This document shows positions 24,313 through 32,269 of a stretch of DNA of 40,118 bases, one piece after another. A program made the translations under genes and the position numbers. Source of the DNA: an uncultured Eubacteriales bacterium (lineage in GTDB: Bacteria; Bacillota; Clostridia; Christensenellales; Aristaeellaceae); contig CACWZI010000019.1 in assembly GCA_902765305.1 (NCBI GenBank), forward strand, positions 1 through 40,118, read 5' to 3'. Numbering within the stretch: the first letter of the stretch is position 1; each line of letters opens with the position of its first letter. The notes beneath the pieces were generated by a model. It did not search any database, had not been told where the DNA came from, and saw only the letters and a program-made list of their open reading frames with translations.

Positions 24313-26655
24313 ATGATGAAGAACCTGAAGCGCGGTGTGTCGCTTTTCCTGGCCGTCCTGCTGGCGCTCACAGCCGTCAACGGCCTCGCCTTCGCGGAGG
24401 CGTCGGAGGCGCCGTTTTCCCTGTGGAACGCGGAGGCCGCGTCACTGAAAGCGCTGACCGACTATGTGGAGGCGGTGACGGACGAGGTATCCCCGGAGTA
24501 CATCCCGCCAGAGAGCCGCATTGCCACCTTCGACATGGACGGCACGCTGATGGGCGAGCTGTTCCCGACCTACCTCGAGGTGGTGCTGCTTGTGGAGCGC
24601 ATCCTTCGGGATCCGACCTATCAGCCGGACGCGGAGATGCTGGAATTCGGCCGAATGTCCCGGGACCACGCGCCGGACAAGTCCTTCCCGGCTGATTACG
24701 ATTACGAATTCTCCTACCACCAGGCCAGGGCCTTCGCCGGCATGACGCTGGACGAGTATGCCGACTTCGTCAAGGGCGTCCTGGCCCACGAGGCGGACGG
24801 CTTCGAGGGCATGACCTACGGCGAGGCCTACTACCGGCCCATGGCCCAGGTGGTGAAGTACCTCCGGGCCAACGGCTTCAAGTGCTATGTGGTCACGGGC
24901 AGCGACCGCTTTATCTATCGCGCCTTCGCCGAGGACATACTGGGCATTCCCCCCGAGAACATCATCGGCTCCGATACCGCGCTGATGGCGAAGGACCAGG
25001 GCGACACGGACGGCATCGAGTATGAGTTTACCGACAAGGATACGCTGGTGCGCACGGACCGGCTGATCATCAAGGATCTGAAGACCAACAAGGTGGTGCA
25101 GATCGCCCAGGAGATCGGCAGGCAGCCGGTGCTCTCCTTCGGCAACAGCTCCGGCGACGTCAGCATGCACAACTACGCCCTGCACAACAACCGCTACAGG
25201 AGCGCCGCCTTCCAGCTGATCGCCGACGACGACGTGCGCGAATACGGCAAATCCGAGAAAGGCCCTGCGCTGCGTGAGAAGTGGGAGGGCATGGGCTTCA
25301 ACGTGATCTCCATGCGGGACGACTGGAAGACCATCTACGGCGAGAACGTCAAAAGGACCGGCAGCTTCCACTGGCTGGAGGACTACGCGGACGATCCTGT
25401 GGCCGCCGACGCCAGCGACGACGCGGGCTATGCCCTCGACAGGATGGTGATGCTGAGCCGCCACAACATCCGTTCGCCGCTGTCCGGCAGCGGCTCGCTG
25501 CTGGGGGACATCACGACCCACGAGTGGTTCCAGTGGACCAGCAATCCCAGCGAGCTGAGCCTGCGGGGCGCGATGCTGGAGACGCGCATGGGCCAGTATA
25601 TCCGGCTGTGGCTGGAAAAGGAGGGCCTGTTCCCCGAGAATTATCATCCGGAAGAAGGCGCGGTGCGGTTCTACGCCAACGCCAAGCAGCGCACCCAGGC
25701 CACCGCCCGCTACTTCTCTGCGGGCCTGCTGCCGGTGGCGGTGGCGCCGGTGGAGATGCACGCGGAATACAATACCATGGACCCGATATTCAACCCCGCG
25801 CTGACCTACATCTCCGAGGCCTACACGCAGGCGGTGCAGGATCAGATCGCCGAAAAGGGCGGCGTGGCCGGCATGAAGGGCATCCACGCGGGCCTGATGG
25901 ACGCCATCGGACTGCTGATGGACGTGACCGACATGGAACAGAGCGAAGCCTACAGGGCCGGCACCTACGGCAACCTCCTGGAGGACGATTCCACCGTCAT
26001 ACTGGAGCAGGGCAAGGAGGCCGGCATGACCGGCCCCATCAAGACAGCCACCTCCGTGGCGGACGCGCTGACCTTCCAGTTCTACGAGATGGCGGACGAC
26101 AGGGCGGCGGCCTTCGGCCACGACCTGACCGTCGAGGACTGGCGCAAGCTGCACACCATCGTGGATACCTACACGGACATGCTGTTCGGCACGCCGCTGA
26201 TCGCCGTCAACGCCGCCCATCCGCTGCTTCAGGAGATCCGCAGCGAGTTGGCTCAGGACGGACGGCAGTTCAGCTTCCTCTGCGGCCACGATTCCAACCT
26301 GGCCAGCGTGCTTTCCGCACTGGGGGTTGAGGACTACCTGCTGCCCGACACCGTGGAGCAGCACACGCCCATCGGCGCGAAGCTGGCGTTCTCCCGCTGG
26401 GTGGACGGCAACGGAGAGGCGTATTGGACGGTCGAGCTCATCTACCAGAGCACGGACCAGCTGCGCAGCCTTGCCGAGCTGTCCCTGGACAACCCGCCGG
26501 TGCGCTACCCGCTGCATTTTGACGGCGTGGCGGAGAACGGGGACGGCATGATCGCGGAGGCGGACCTGCTGGCGCTGCTGGATGGCGCCATCGCAGCCTA
26601 CGATGCGCTGGAGGCGCAGTACGGCGCGGACGCGGCGCTGACGCCCGCGGCATAA
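24313..26655 (+). CDS. Exported fusion of HAD phosphatase and histidine acid phosphatase
   Basis: The 780-residue protein has a signal peptide ending near AFAEA. Domain one (~65-345) is a HAD phosphatase of the phosphoserine-phosphatase kind: FDMDGTL (~72-78), a VVTGSDRF motif-II-like segment (~192) and GNSSGDVSM with acidic residues (~276). Domain two (~375-760) is a branch-2 histidine acid phosphatase: RHNIRSP (~382, catalytic His, usual RHGxRxP with Asn for Gly) and GHDSN (~657, proton-donor pair). Family members remove phosphate from phytate, sugar phosphates or other monoesters. GGGAGG precedes tandem ATGs at 24313 and 24316, and either could be used. It is monocistronic, adjacent to another exported hydrolase, and suits phosphate scavenging outside the membrane. 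Confidence 0.9.
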   Translation: MMKNLKRGVSLFLAVLLALTAVNGLAFAEASEAPFSLWNAEAASLKALTDYVEAVTDEVSPEYIPPESRIATFDMDGTLMGELFPTYLEVVLLVERILRDPTYQPDAEMLEFGRMSRDHAPDKSFPADYDYEFSYHQARAFAGMTLDEYADFVKGVLAHEADGFEGMTYGEAYYRPMAQVVKYLRANGFKCYVVTGSDRFIYRAFAEDILGIPPENIIGSDTALMAKDQGDTDGIEYEFTDKDTLVRTDRLIIKDLKTNKVVQIAQEIGRQPVLSFGNSSGDVSMHNYALHNNRYRSAAFQLIADDDVREYGKSEKGPALREKWEGMGFNVISMRDDWKTIYGENVKRTGSFHWLEDYADDPVAADASDDAGYALDRMVMLSRHNIRSPLSGSGSLLGDITTHEWFQWTSNPSELSLRGAMLETRMGQYIRLWLEKEGLFPENYHPEEGAVRFYANAKQRTQATARYFSAGLLPVAVAPVEMHAEYNTMDPIFNPALTYISEAYTQAVQDQIAEKGGVAGMKGIHAGLMDAIGLLMDVTDMEQSEAYRAGTYGNLLEDDSTVILEQGKEAGMTGPIKTATSVADALTFQFYEMADDRAAAFGHDLTVEDWRKLHTIVDTYTDMLFGTPLIAVNAAHPLLQEIRSELAQDGRQFSFLCGHDSNLASVLSALGVEDYLLPDTVEQHTPIGAKLAFSRWVDGNGEAYWTVELIYQSTDQLRSLAELSLDNPPVRYPLHFDGVAENGDGMIAEADLLALLDGAIAAYDALEAQYGADAALTPAA

Positions 26656-26701
26656 CCGGACGGAAAGCGCAAGCCTGGAAGCGCAGCGCGACGTTGTCGC
26701 A

Positions 26702-26752
26702 GTCCCAAACAAATACCATGTCGGCAAAGCCGGCATGGTATTTGTTTGGGAC
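26702..26752. terminator. 24-bp near-perfect hairpin between convergent genes
   Basis: GTCCCAAACAAATACCATG and five more bases (26702-26725) pair with 26729-26752 around AAA, with one G-T wobble. It lies between the phosphatase gene and the convergent nitroreductase relic, and may stop transcription from both sides. No long T tract is present. Confidence 0.75.
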
Positions 26753-26809
26753 CGATGCTGTTGTGGATATGGAATGGGTGACCTCGCACGAGCCACAGCG
26801 GCGGCGCCG

Positions 26810-27360
26810 TCACTCCGATGCATACTGCTTCAGGTATTCTCCGACAGACCTGCTCATTTCACGGGCGAAGTCGGAGTTGTACTTTCTGTTGCAGAAGGCG
26901 GCCATCCATTCGGCGTACTGCCCCTCCGGTGCCCTGGCGGCGAACATCTGACGCAGCCGGGCTTCGTCGGGCGTCTGATAGCGGTTTTCATGCACGATGA
27001 AGCGCATGTCCACCCGTTCCGGCTTTGGGCGCTGCTTCTGCTGCTCGGTCGGGTACCCGAAGACGAGCAGGGCCGCGGGGAATACGAGATCGGGCAGCCC
27101 CAGTATCTCCCGCTGGGCCTGGCAATTCTCCATGATATCGCCGATGTAGCAGGAGCCGATGCCGAAGGACTCGGCGGCCACGACGGCGTTCTGGGCCGCG
27201 ATCAGCGCGTCGTCCACGGCCAGCAGCAGATCGCCGGGACCGGGCCTGCGGGGCGCGCAGCCGACGTCGCAAAAGGCCCGGTACCACTTCAGGCAATCGG
27301 CGCAGAAGACGAGGACGAGCTTGCCCCTCGCGATAAAGGGCTGGTGGTCGCAGGACTCCG
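26810..27360 (-). pseudogene. 5'-truncated nitroreductase
   Basis: The minus-strand frame reads SCDHQPFIARGKLVLVFCAD, GDLLLAVDDALIAAQNAVV, FGIGSCYIGDIMENC, LVFGYPTEQQKQRPKPER and VHENRYQ. It matches the C-terminal ~180 residues of small FMN nitroreductases. The first ~65-70 residues, with the RRSVRxF-type FMN-binding start, are missing. In-frame similarity begins exactly where the GH31 gene ends (~27360), so a deletion probably fused the two. No plausible start codon or ribosome binding site precedes the remaining part. Confidence 0.8.
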
Positions 27361-29382
27361 TCAGGCGATGCGCTCAAATACCGGCATATAATCGATGGGC
27401 GCGGCCACGCAGACCGTCCGTCCGCCCTCGTAAACCTCGCCGGTGGCCGTCAGCTTCCACTGCCCGGCGGGCAGGTAGACCGCGCGCTCGAACCGGTTCA
27501 GCTCAAATACCGGGGCCACCAGGTACCGGCTGCCGAACATGTACTGGTCTTCAATCGCCCAGCAGCGCGCATCCTCCGGGAACTCGTAGAACATGGCCCT
27601 CAGCAGCGGGGAGCCGTTTTCATGGGCCTCGGCGTAGAGGTCTCGGATGTAGTCGTGCAGGGACAGGCGGATGTCGTAGTATTTGCACAGGATGGCGTAA
27701 TTTGCCTCGCCGTAGCTCCACAGCTCGTTGGGCTGGCCGGTGTGCAGGTAGCCGCCGCCCCAGTCACGATCGTCCAGCGGGGGAATGTTGTAGGGGCCGC
27801 GGTCGCCGTGCATGCGCAGGACGGGGGAGTATACCGCGAACTGGTACCAGCGGATCAGCAGCTGGCGGAAATCCGGGTCGTTCACATCGTCCGTCATGAA
27901 GCCGCCCACGTCCGTCGTCCACCAGGGTATGCCCGCAAGGCCCATGTTGAGCCCGCACTGCAGCTGGTCCCGAAAGGCTTCAAAGGTGCTGGGTACGTCG
28001 CCCGACCAAATCACGTTGCCGTACTTCTGGCTGCCGGCCCAGCCGCAGCGGAGCAGGTTCACCACGTCGCCGCTGTCCTTCATGGCGTCGTAGAAGATGC
28101 GGCTGTACAGCTGGGGATACAGGTTGGAGCAGGTCAGCGCCGGGCCGATGGCGTAGCGGTAGTGATCGAAGTCGTAAACGCCGTAGTCCGGCTCGGAATT
28201 GTCCAGCCAGAAGGCGTCGATGCCGAGATCGAGATAGTTCTTTTTGCAAACCTGCCAGACGTATTCCCGGGCCTCGGGGTTGAACACGTCGATCTCCACG
28301 CAGTCGCCCTGATAGTCGTAGGTCTGCACCGCGCCCCGTTCGGTGCGGATCAGCAGCCCGCGCTCCAGCATCTCTTCGAAGTGTTCGCTCCTGCGATCCA
28401 CGCTGGGCCAGATGGAGACGATCACCCGGATTCCCATGGCGTGCAGCTCCTCCACCATGGCCCTGGGATCCGGCCAATAGGTTGGGTCGAATTTCCAGTC
28501 GCCCTGTACCGTCCAGTGGAAAAAGTCGATCACGATCATGTCGATCTTGATGCCCTCCTGCCGGTAGCGCCGGGCCACGGAGAGCACCTCCGCCTGGGTG
28601 CGGTACCTGAGCTTGCACTGCCACAGGCCCATCAATTCCTCCGGGAACATCCCCGCGCGGCCGGTGACGGCGGTGTAGTTTTCCAGAAGCTGCTTCGGCG
28701 CGTCCGCGACGGTGATCCAGTAATCCATCTGGCGGGTCGCCCGGGCGGTCCACTCGGTCAGGTTCCTGCCGAAGGTGACCCGGCCCACGGCGGGATTGTT
28801 CCACAGCAGGCCGTAGCCGAGGCTGGATACCGTGAAGGGCACGCTGATCTGGCTGTTGCGCTGGGCGAGCTCGAGGGTGCAGCCCTTCAGGTCCAGGTAG
28901 GGCTGCTGGTACTGGCCCATGCCGTAGAGCCTTTCGCCGTCGTTGGGATCGAAGCGCACGGTCAGAGCGTATTCGCTGCCGCCGATGTTGCCCTTCCATT
29001 CCCGGTTCACCACCTTCAGGCAGCGGCTGCCCCGGGACAGCGTGCCCTCGTAGGCGCGGTAGTACTCGCGCAGGATCAGCCGGTCGTCCCGGTAGACGGA
29101 GATGACGCCGGCGAAGTTCACCACGGCCCGTATGCGTCCGTTGGTGATGGAAGCGATGGGGCGGGTGTCCACGGTGCCGTCCCCGACCCAATGGGGTTCC
29201 TCCCCGATCTCGATCTTCGCTTCGATGGCCCCGATCGGCTCGGACAGCGCCCAGTTCACACCTTCGATGGCGGGCTGCATGGTGGCGCGGAAGCGCAGGG
29301 AATCCTTCCCCCAGGGCTCGATGCGCAGCGTTTCGCCCATGCGCCGGGCGATCAGCGCGCCGCTTTCGTTCGTGAATAGCAT
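27361..29382 (-). CDS. Glycoside hydrolase family 31 (alpha-glucosidase/alpha-xylosidase-like)
   Basis: The 673-residue protein has an N-terminal beta-sandwich, then a TIM barrel with IDMIVIDFFHWTVQGDWKFD, the nucleophile motif WLDNSEPDYG (Asp ~392) and the acid/base region WSGDVPSTF (Asp ~460). It would cleave terminal alpha-linked glucose or xylose. No signal peptide is seen, so it acts on imported oligosaccharides. GGAGG 7 nt before ATG 29382 fits better than an upstream ATG at 29406. It has its own promoter. Its stop codon overlaps the boundary with the nitroreductase relic, so the last residues could be deletion-derived, though the ending APIDYMPVFERIA looks natural. Confidence 0.9.
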   Translation of the reverse strand: MLFTNESGALIARRMGETLRIEPWGKDSLRFRATMQPAIEGVNWALSEPIGAIEAKIEIGEEPHWVGDGTVDTRPIASITNGRIRAVVNFAGVISVYRDDRLILREYYRAYEGTLSRGSRCLKVVNREWKGNIGGSEYALTVRFDPNDGERLYGMGQYQQPYLDLKGCTLELAQRNSQISVPFTVSSLGYGLLWNNPAVGRVTFGRNLTEWTARATRQMDYWITVADAPKQLLENYTAVTGRAGMFPEELMGLWQCKLRYRTQAEVLSVARRYRQEGIKIDMIVIDFFHWTVQGDWKFDPTYWPDPRAMVEELHAMGIRVIVSIWPSVDRRSEHFEEMLERGLLIRTERGAVQTYDYQGDCVEIDVFNPEAREYVWQVCKKNYLDLGIDAFWLDNSEPDYGVYDFDHYRYAIGPALTCSNLYPQLYSRIFYDAMKDSGDVVNLLRCGWAGSQKYGNVIWSGDVPSTFEAFRDQLQCGLNMGLAGIPWWTTDVGGFMTDDVNDPDFRQLLIRWYQFAVYSPVLRMHGDRGPYNIPPLDDRDWGGGYLHTGQPNELWSYGEANYAILCKYYDIRLSLHDYIRDLYAEAHENGSPLLRAMFYEFPEDARCWAIEDQYMFGSRYLVAPVFELNRFERAVYLPAGQWKLTATGEVYEGGRTVCVAAPIDYMPVFERIA

Positions 29383-29416
29383 TGAATAACCTCCGTTTCT
29401 CGTCATTCGCCACTAT

Positions 29417-29445
29417 ATTGTAATCGCTTCAGGCTTCAAGGTCAA
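29417..29445 (-). promoter_or_regulatory. Promoter for the GH31 gene
   Basis: On the minus strand TTGACC (29440-29445) and TACAAT (29417-29422) are 17 bp apart, about 35 nt before the ATG at 29382. Confidence 0.7.
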
Positions 29446-29558
29446 TCGGTTTTTGTACAAATTATGTCAAAGGGATGGCGAGCGGGCGTCAATGCGGTTT
29501 ATATGGCAAATCGTGATCGGAATGACATGTTTTTTTAGAATTATTCCCAAATCACCTG

Positions 29559-29586
29559 TTGCAGAATGCGAGAAGAGCGGTATAAT
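29559..29586 (+). promoter_or_regulatory. Promoter for the six-gene envelope operon
   Basis: TTGCAG (29559-29564) and a perfect TATAAT (29581-29586) are 16 bp apart. The leader to the GTG at 29693 would be about 100 nt. Confidence 0.6.
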
Positions 29587-29692
29587 ATATAGTTGAGAGT
29601 AGTTTAATCCGTTCCCTGCCGATGGTACATTGCGGTTGCGGCGCATTCACTCTGCAAAGCAGTATGGACGCCGCCTGAAAGGAGTGATTTGC

Positions 29693-30913
29693 GTGGCTGT
29701 AGAAAAGCGCTATACAAAGGCTACCTGGATGATCATGGAGCAGCTTTTGGAGGAAGATAACATCGAGAGCGCTTTGTCAGGAAGCCTGGAGATCCTCTTC
29801 AATACACTGAAAAGCGAAGCAGGGGCGATCTGGCTGTTGGACAAGGAGACCGACCGGCTGACCTGTGTTTTTCACATCGGGCCCGTGGATCTGTCTGATG
29901 TCACCATCGAAAACGGGCTGGGCATCGAAGGGGTGGTCACCAAGACGGGTCGATCCGTGCTGGTGAAGGACAGCGGGAGCGAGGCGCAATTCGACGGCTC
30001 GGTATTCGACGACAACGGCGTCGTGACCAGGACCATGGTCTGCGTGCCGCTGAACGACCTGCATGAGGTGATCGGATGCGTTCAGCTGGTCAACAGAGCG
30101 GATGGCGGCGTCTACGACGATGTGGACCTGCAGTTCTGCGAGCAAATGGCCGCCCTGGCCGCCATGACCATCGATGAAAAGGGCCTGAAGGTCAATCTGA
30201 AGGAGAATAAGGAGGTCCTCGCCGTCCTCAGGGATGTGACGAAGGAATTTCCCTCCGGCGGTGAGGTGCTGAAGGTACTGAAGGGGATCAACCTCGAAAT
30301 CTACAAAAACGAGTTTGTCATCATACTGGGCGAGTCCGGCTGCGGCAAGACCACCATGATGAACATCGTCGGCGGCATGGATTTCCTCACGGGGGGCACG
30401 CTGATGATCGAGGGGAAGGACTTTTCCCATCCCACGGACGCGGAGCTGACCCGGTTCAGGCGGGAATATGTGGGCTTTATCTTCCAGGCCTATAACCTGA
30501 TGCCCAACCTGACAGCCCTTGAGAATGTGCAGTTTATCGCGGAGCTGGTGCAGTATCCGATGTCTCCCAGCGAAGCCATCGCCAAGGTCAAGCTGTCCGA
30601 TCGGGCGGATAATTACCCCGGGCAGCTTTCCGGCGGCCAGCAGCAGCGGGTGTCCATCGCCCGCGCCATCGTCAAGAACCCGAAGCTGATCCTGGCTGAC
30701 GAACCGACGGCAGCGCTGGATTATACCACCAGCATCGAGGTGCTGTCCGTCATCGAGGACATCGTAAAGAACCAGGGCACGACGGTGATGATGGTCACCC
30801 ACAACGCCGAGATCGCCAAGATGGCGGATCGGGTGGTCAAGCTGCGCAACGGCAAAATATCCAGCATCAAGAGGAACATGCATCCGCTTCACGCGGAAGA
30901 ACTGGTGTGGTAA
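29693..30913 (+). CDS. GAF domain fused to MacB/LolD-type ABC ATPase
   Basis: The 406-residue protein has an N-terminal GAF domain (~20-165; [51 protein letters not shown]). An ABC ATPase of the MacB/LolD/FtsE class follows: Walker [10 protein letters not shown] (~213), Q-loop [11 protein letters not shown], signature LSGGQQQR (~311), Walker B LILADEP (~335) and switch His in VTHN. It powers the permeases encoded next. The fused GAF domain suggests that a small ligand or redox cue gates transport (inference). AAAGGAG 8 nt before GTG 29693 fixes the start. It heads a run of six genes with gaps of 39 bp or less. Confidence 0.92.
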   Translation: MAVEKRYTKATWMIMEQLLEEDNIESALSGSLEILFNTLKSEAGAIWLLDKETDRLTCVFHIGPVDLSDVTIENGLGIEGVVTKTGRSVLVKDSGSEAQFDGSVFDDNGVVTRTMVCVPLNDLHEVIGCVQLVNRADGGVYDDVDLQFCEQMAALAAMTIDEKGLKVNLKENKEVLAVLRDVTKEFPSGGEVLKVLKGINLEIYKNEFVIILGESGCGKTTMMNIVGGMDFLTGGTLMIEGKDFSHPTDAELTRFRREYVGFIFQAYNLMPNLTALENVQFIAELVQYPMSPSEAIAKVKLSDRADNYPGQLSGGQQQRVSIARAIVKNPKLILADEPTAALDYTTSIEVLSVIEDIVKNQGTTVMMVTHNAEIAKMADRVVKLRNGKISSIKRNMHPLHAEELVW

Positions 30914-30919
30914 CGGACC

Positions 30920-32269
30920 ATGAAAAGGACGCAACTGAAGGACGCCCTGCGAAACATATGGAAGCAGAAGGTGTCCTATCTATCGGTCATTGTCATCGCC
31001 TTTCTCGGCGTGGCGACCTTCCTGGGCATCAATTATTCCGACGGCGCTCTGCGCAAGAACGGTTCCGCCATGTATAATGCCGTCAACTACCGCGATCTGG
31101 AGATCATGTCCACCAACGTGTTTTACCAGGAGGATCTTGACGCGGTAATGGACGTGGAGGGCGTCAGGGACGCGGAGCCCGTATGGCAGACCGGAGCGAA
31201 GGCCTCCTCCGGGGACAAGCGGCAGGATATCAGCGTCATTTCCCTGACGGACAGGGTGAATCAACCTCAATTGATCGAAGGCCGCATGCCTCAAACGGCG
31301 GAGGAGTGCGTCGTGGAGCAGAGGCTTGCCCAAAACATGGGCTGGGGCATGGGCGACGCTGTGGTGGCGCAGAACGCGAAGGGCGAGGCGGCCCCATTTC
31401 TGAAGAACAATCGCTTCACAGTCGTGGGCATTGCCAATCACCCGGATCACACCAGCGTAAGCATACCGGATACGCTCTACGTCATGGTGGAAAAGACCGC
31501 CTTTGACATGGAGTCCCTGAAAGACGGCTTCATGAAGATGGAGGTCGTCGTCGACAAGCCCGAGGGCATCGACCGCTTCAGCAAAGGGTATGAAGCGATC
31601 GTCGGCGCGGTGTCTCAGAGAATGGAGGAGGTGGGCGACCGTCGCGCGGCGATACGGGACAGGGAGGTGCACAGCCAGGCGCAATCCCAGCTGGACGAAG
31701 CCCAGACAAAGCTGGACGAAGCCCACGAAACGCTCCAGAAGGGACGCGAAGAGTTGGACGAGGGGTGGAGCCAGCTGGAGGAGGGCAATAAGCAGATCAG
31801 TGAAAACGAGGCAAAGCTCATCGACGGCCAGGGCCAGCTGATGACCGCGCAGACAGAGCTGATAGCCGGTCGTGACAAGCTGGCGGAGGGCGAGGTCAAG
31901 CTGGCGCAGGCAGAGGTGGAGCTGAGCATGGGAAGCAGCGTGCTGAATATCGGGCGGGAGCAGCTTGACAGGACCCGGAAGGCGCTGATCGATTCCTGGA
32001 ACATGAAGGAGGACGCCGTCGAGAGTCTCCGCAATTCACTTCGCGACGCACTTGGCAGCGCGGGCGAGGATATACATTGGAGCTCGCGCCGCAGTGTGAA
32101 CATCGACAGCTCAAACGTCACCGCCATGAAGATCGATATTGCCGATTCATTGAAATTCGACCTCAAAAAGTCACTGAAGACAAACGTCAGGGCCCTGCTG
32201 GATTCCGGCCTCATCTCTGACGAGGCAATGATCCTTCTTTACATCGGATTGACGGGGGGCGGAAGCTGA
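30920..32269 (+). CDS. N-terminal half of a split MacB/FtsX-type permease
   Basis: The 449-residue protein has one transmembrane helix (~19-38), then a MacB periplasmic-core-like domain (~45-230; EDLDAVMDVEGVRDAEPVW, VVGIANHPDHTSVSIPDTLY). A long coiled coil follows (~235-345, repeated LDEAxxxLxEG). The usual FtsX helices are missing. The gene ends in ordinary sequence and its TGA overlaps the ATG of the next gene (TGATG), so the two halves are made together. In related large permeases these parts form one chain with the segments found in the next gene. The ribosome binding site is weak, so translation may depend on the upstream ATPase gene 6 bp away. Confidence 0.85.
   Translation: MKRTQLKDALRNIWKQKVSYLSVIVIAFLGVATFLGINYSDGALRKNGSAMYNAVNYRDLEIMSTNVFYQEDLDAVMDVEGVRDAEPVWQTGAKASSGDKRQDISVISLTDRVNQPQLIEGRMPQTAEECVVEQRLAQNMGWGMGDAVVAQNAKGEAAPFLKNNRFTVVGIANHPDHTSVSIPDTLYVMVEKTAFDMESLKDGFMKMEVVVDKPEGIDRFSKGYEAIVGAVSQRMEEVGDRRAAIRDREVHSQAQSQLDEAQTKLDEAHETLQKGREELDEGWSQLEEGNKQISENEAKLIDGQGQLMTAQTELIAGRDKLAEGEVKLAQAEVELSMGSSVLNIGREQLDRTRKALIDSWNMKEDAVESLRNSLRDALGSAGEDIHWSSRRSVNIDSSNVTAMKIDIADSLKFDLKKSLKTNVRALLDSGLISDEAMILLYIGLTGGGS

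Noticed and set aside
24442-26823. 793-codon open frame antisense to the phosphatase fusion
   Set aside because: The product is a His/Val/Arg-rich translation typical of the strand opposite a GC-rich gene. The plus strand holds clear signal-peptide, HAD and histidine-phosphatase motifs.
27622-29379. 585-codon open frame antisense to the GH31 gene
   Set aside because: Composition is shadow-like with no recognisable motif, while GH31 catalytic motifs are explicit on the minus strand.
29417-29432. Possible catabolite-repression (cre-like) site in the GH31 promoter
   Set aside because: TGTAATCGCTTCA resembles a LacI-family operator but is one base short of the consensus and lacks the final CA symmetry.
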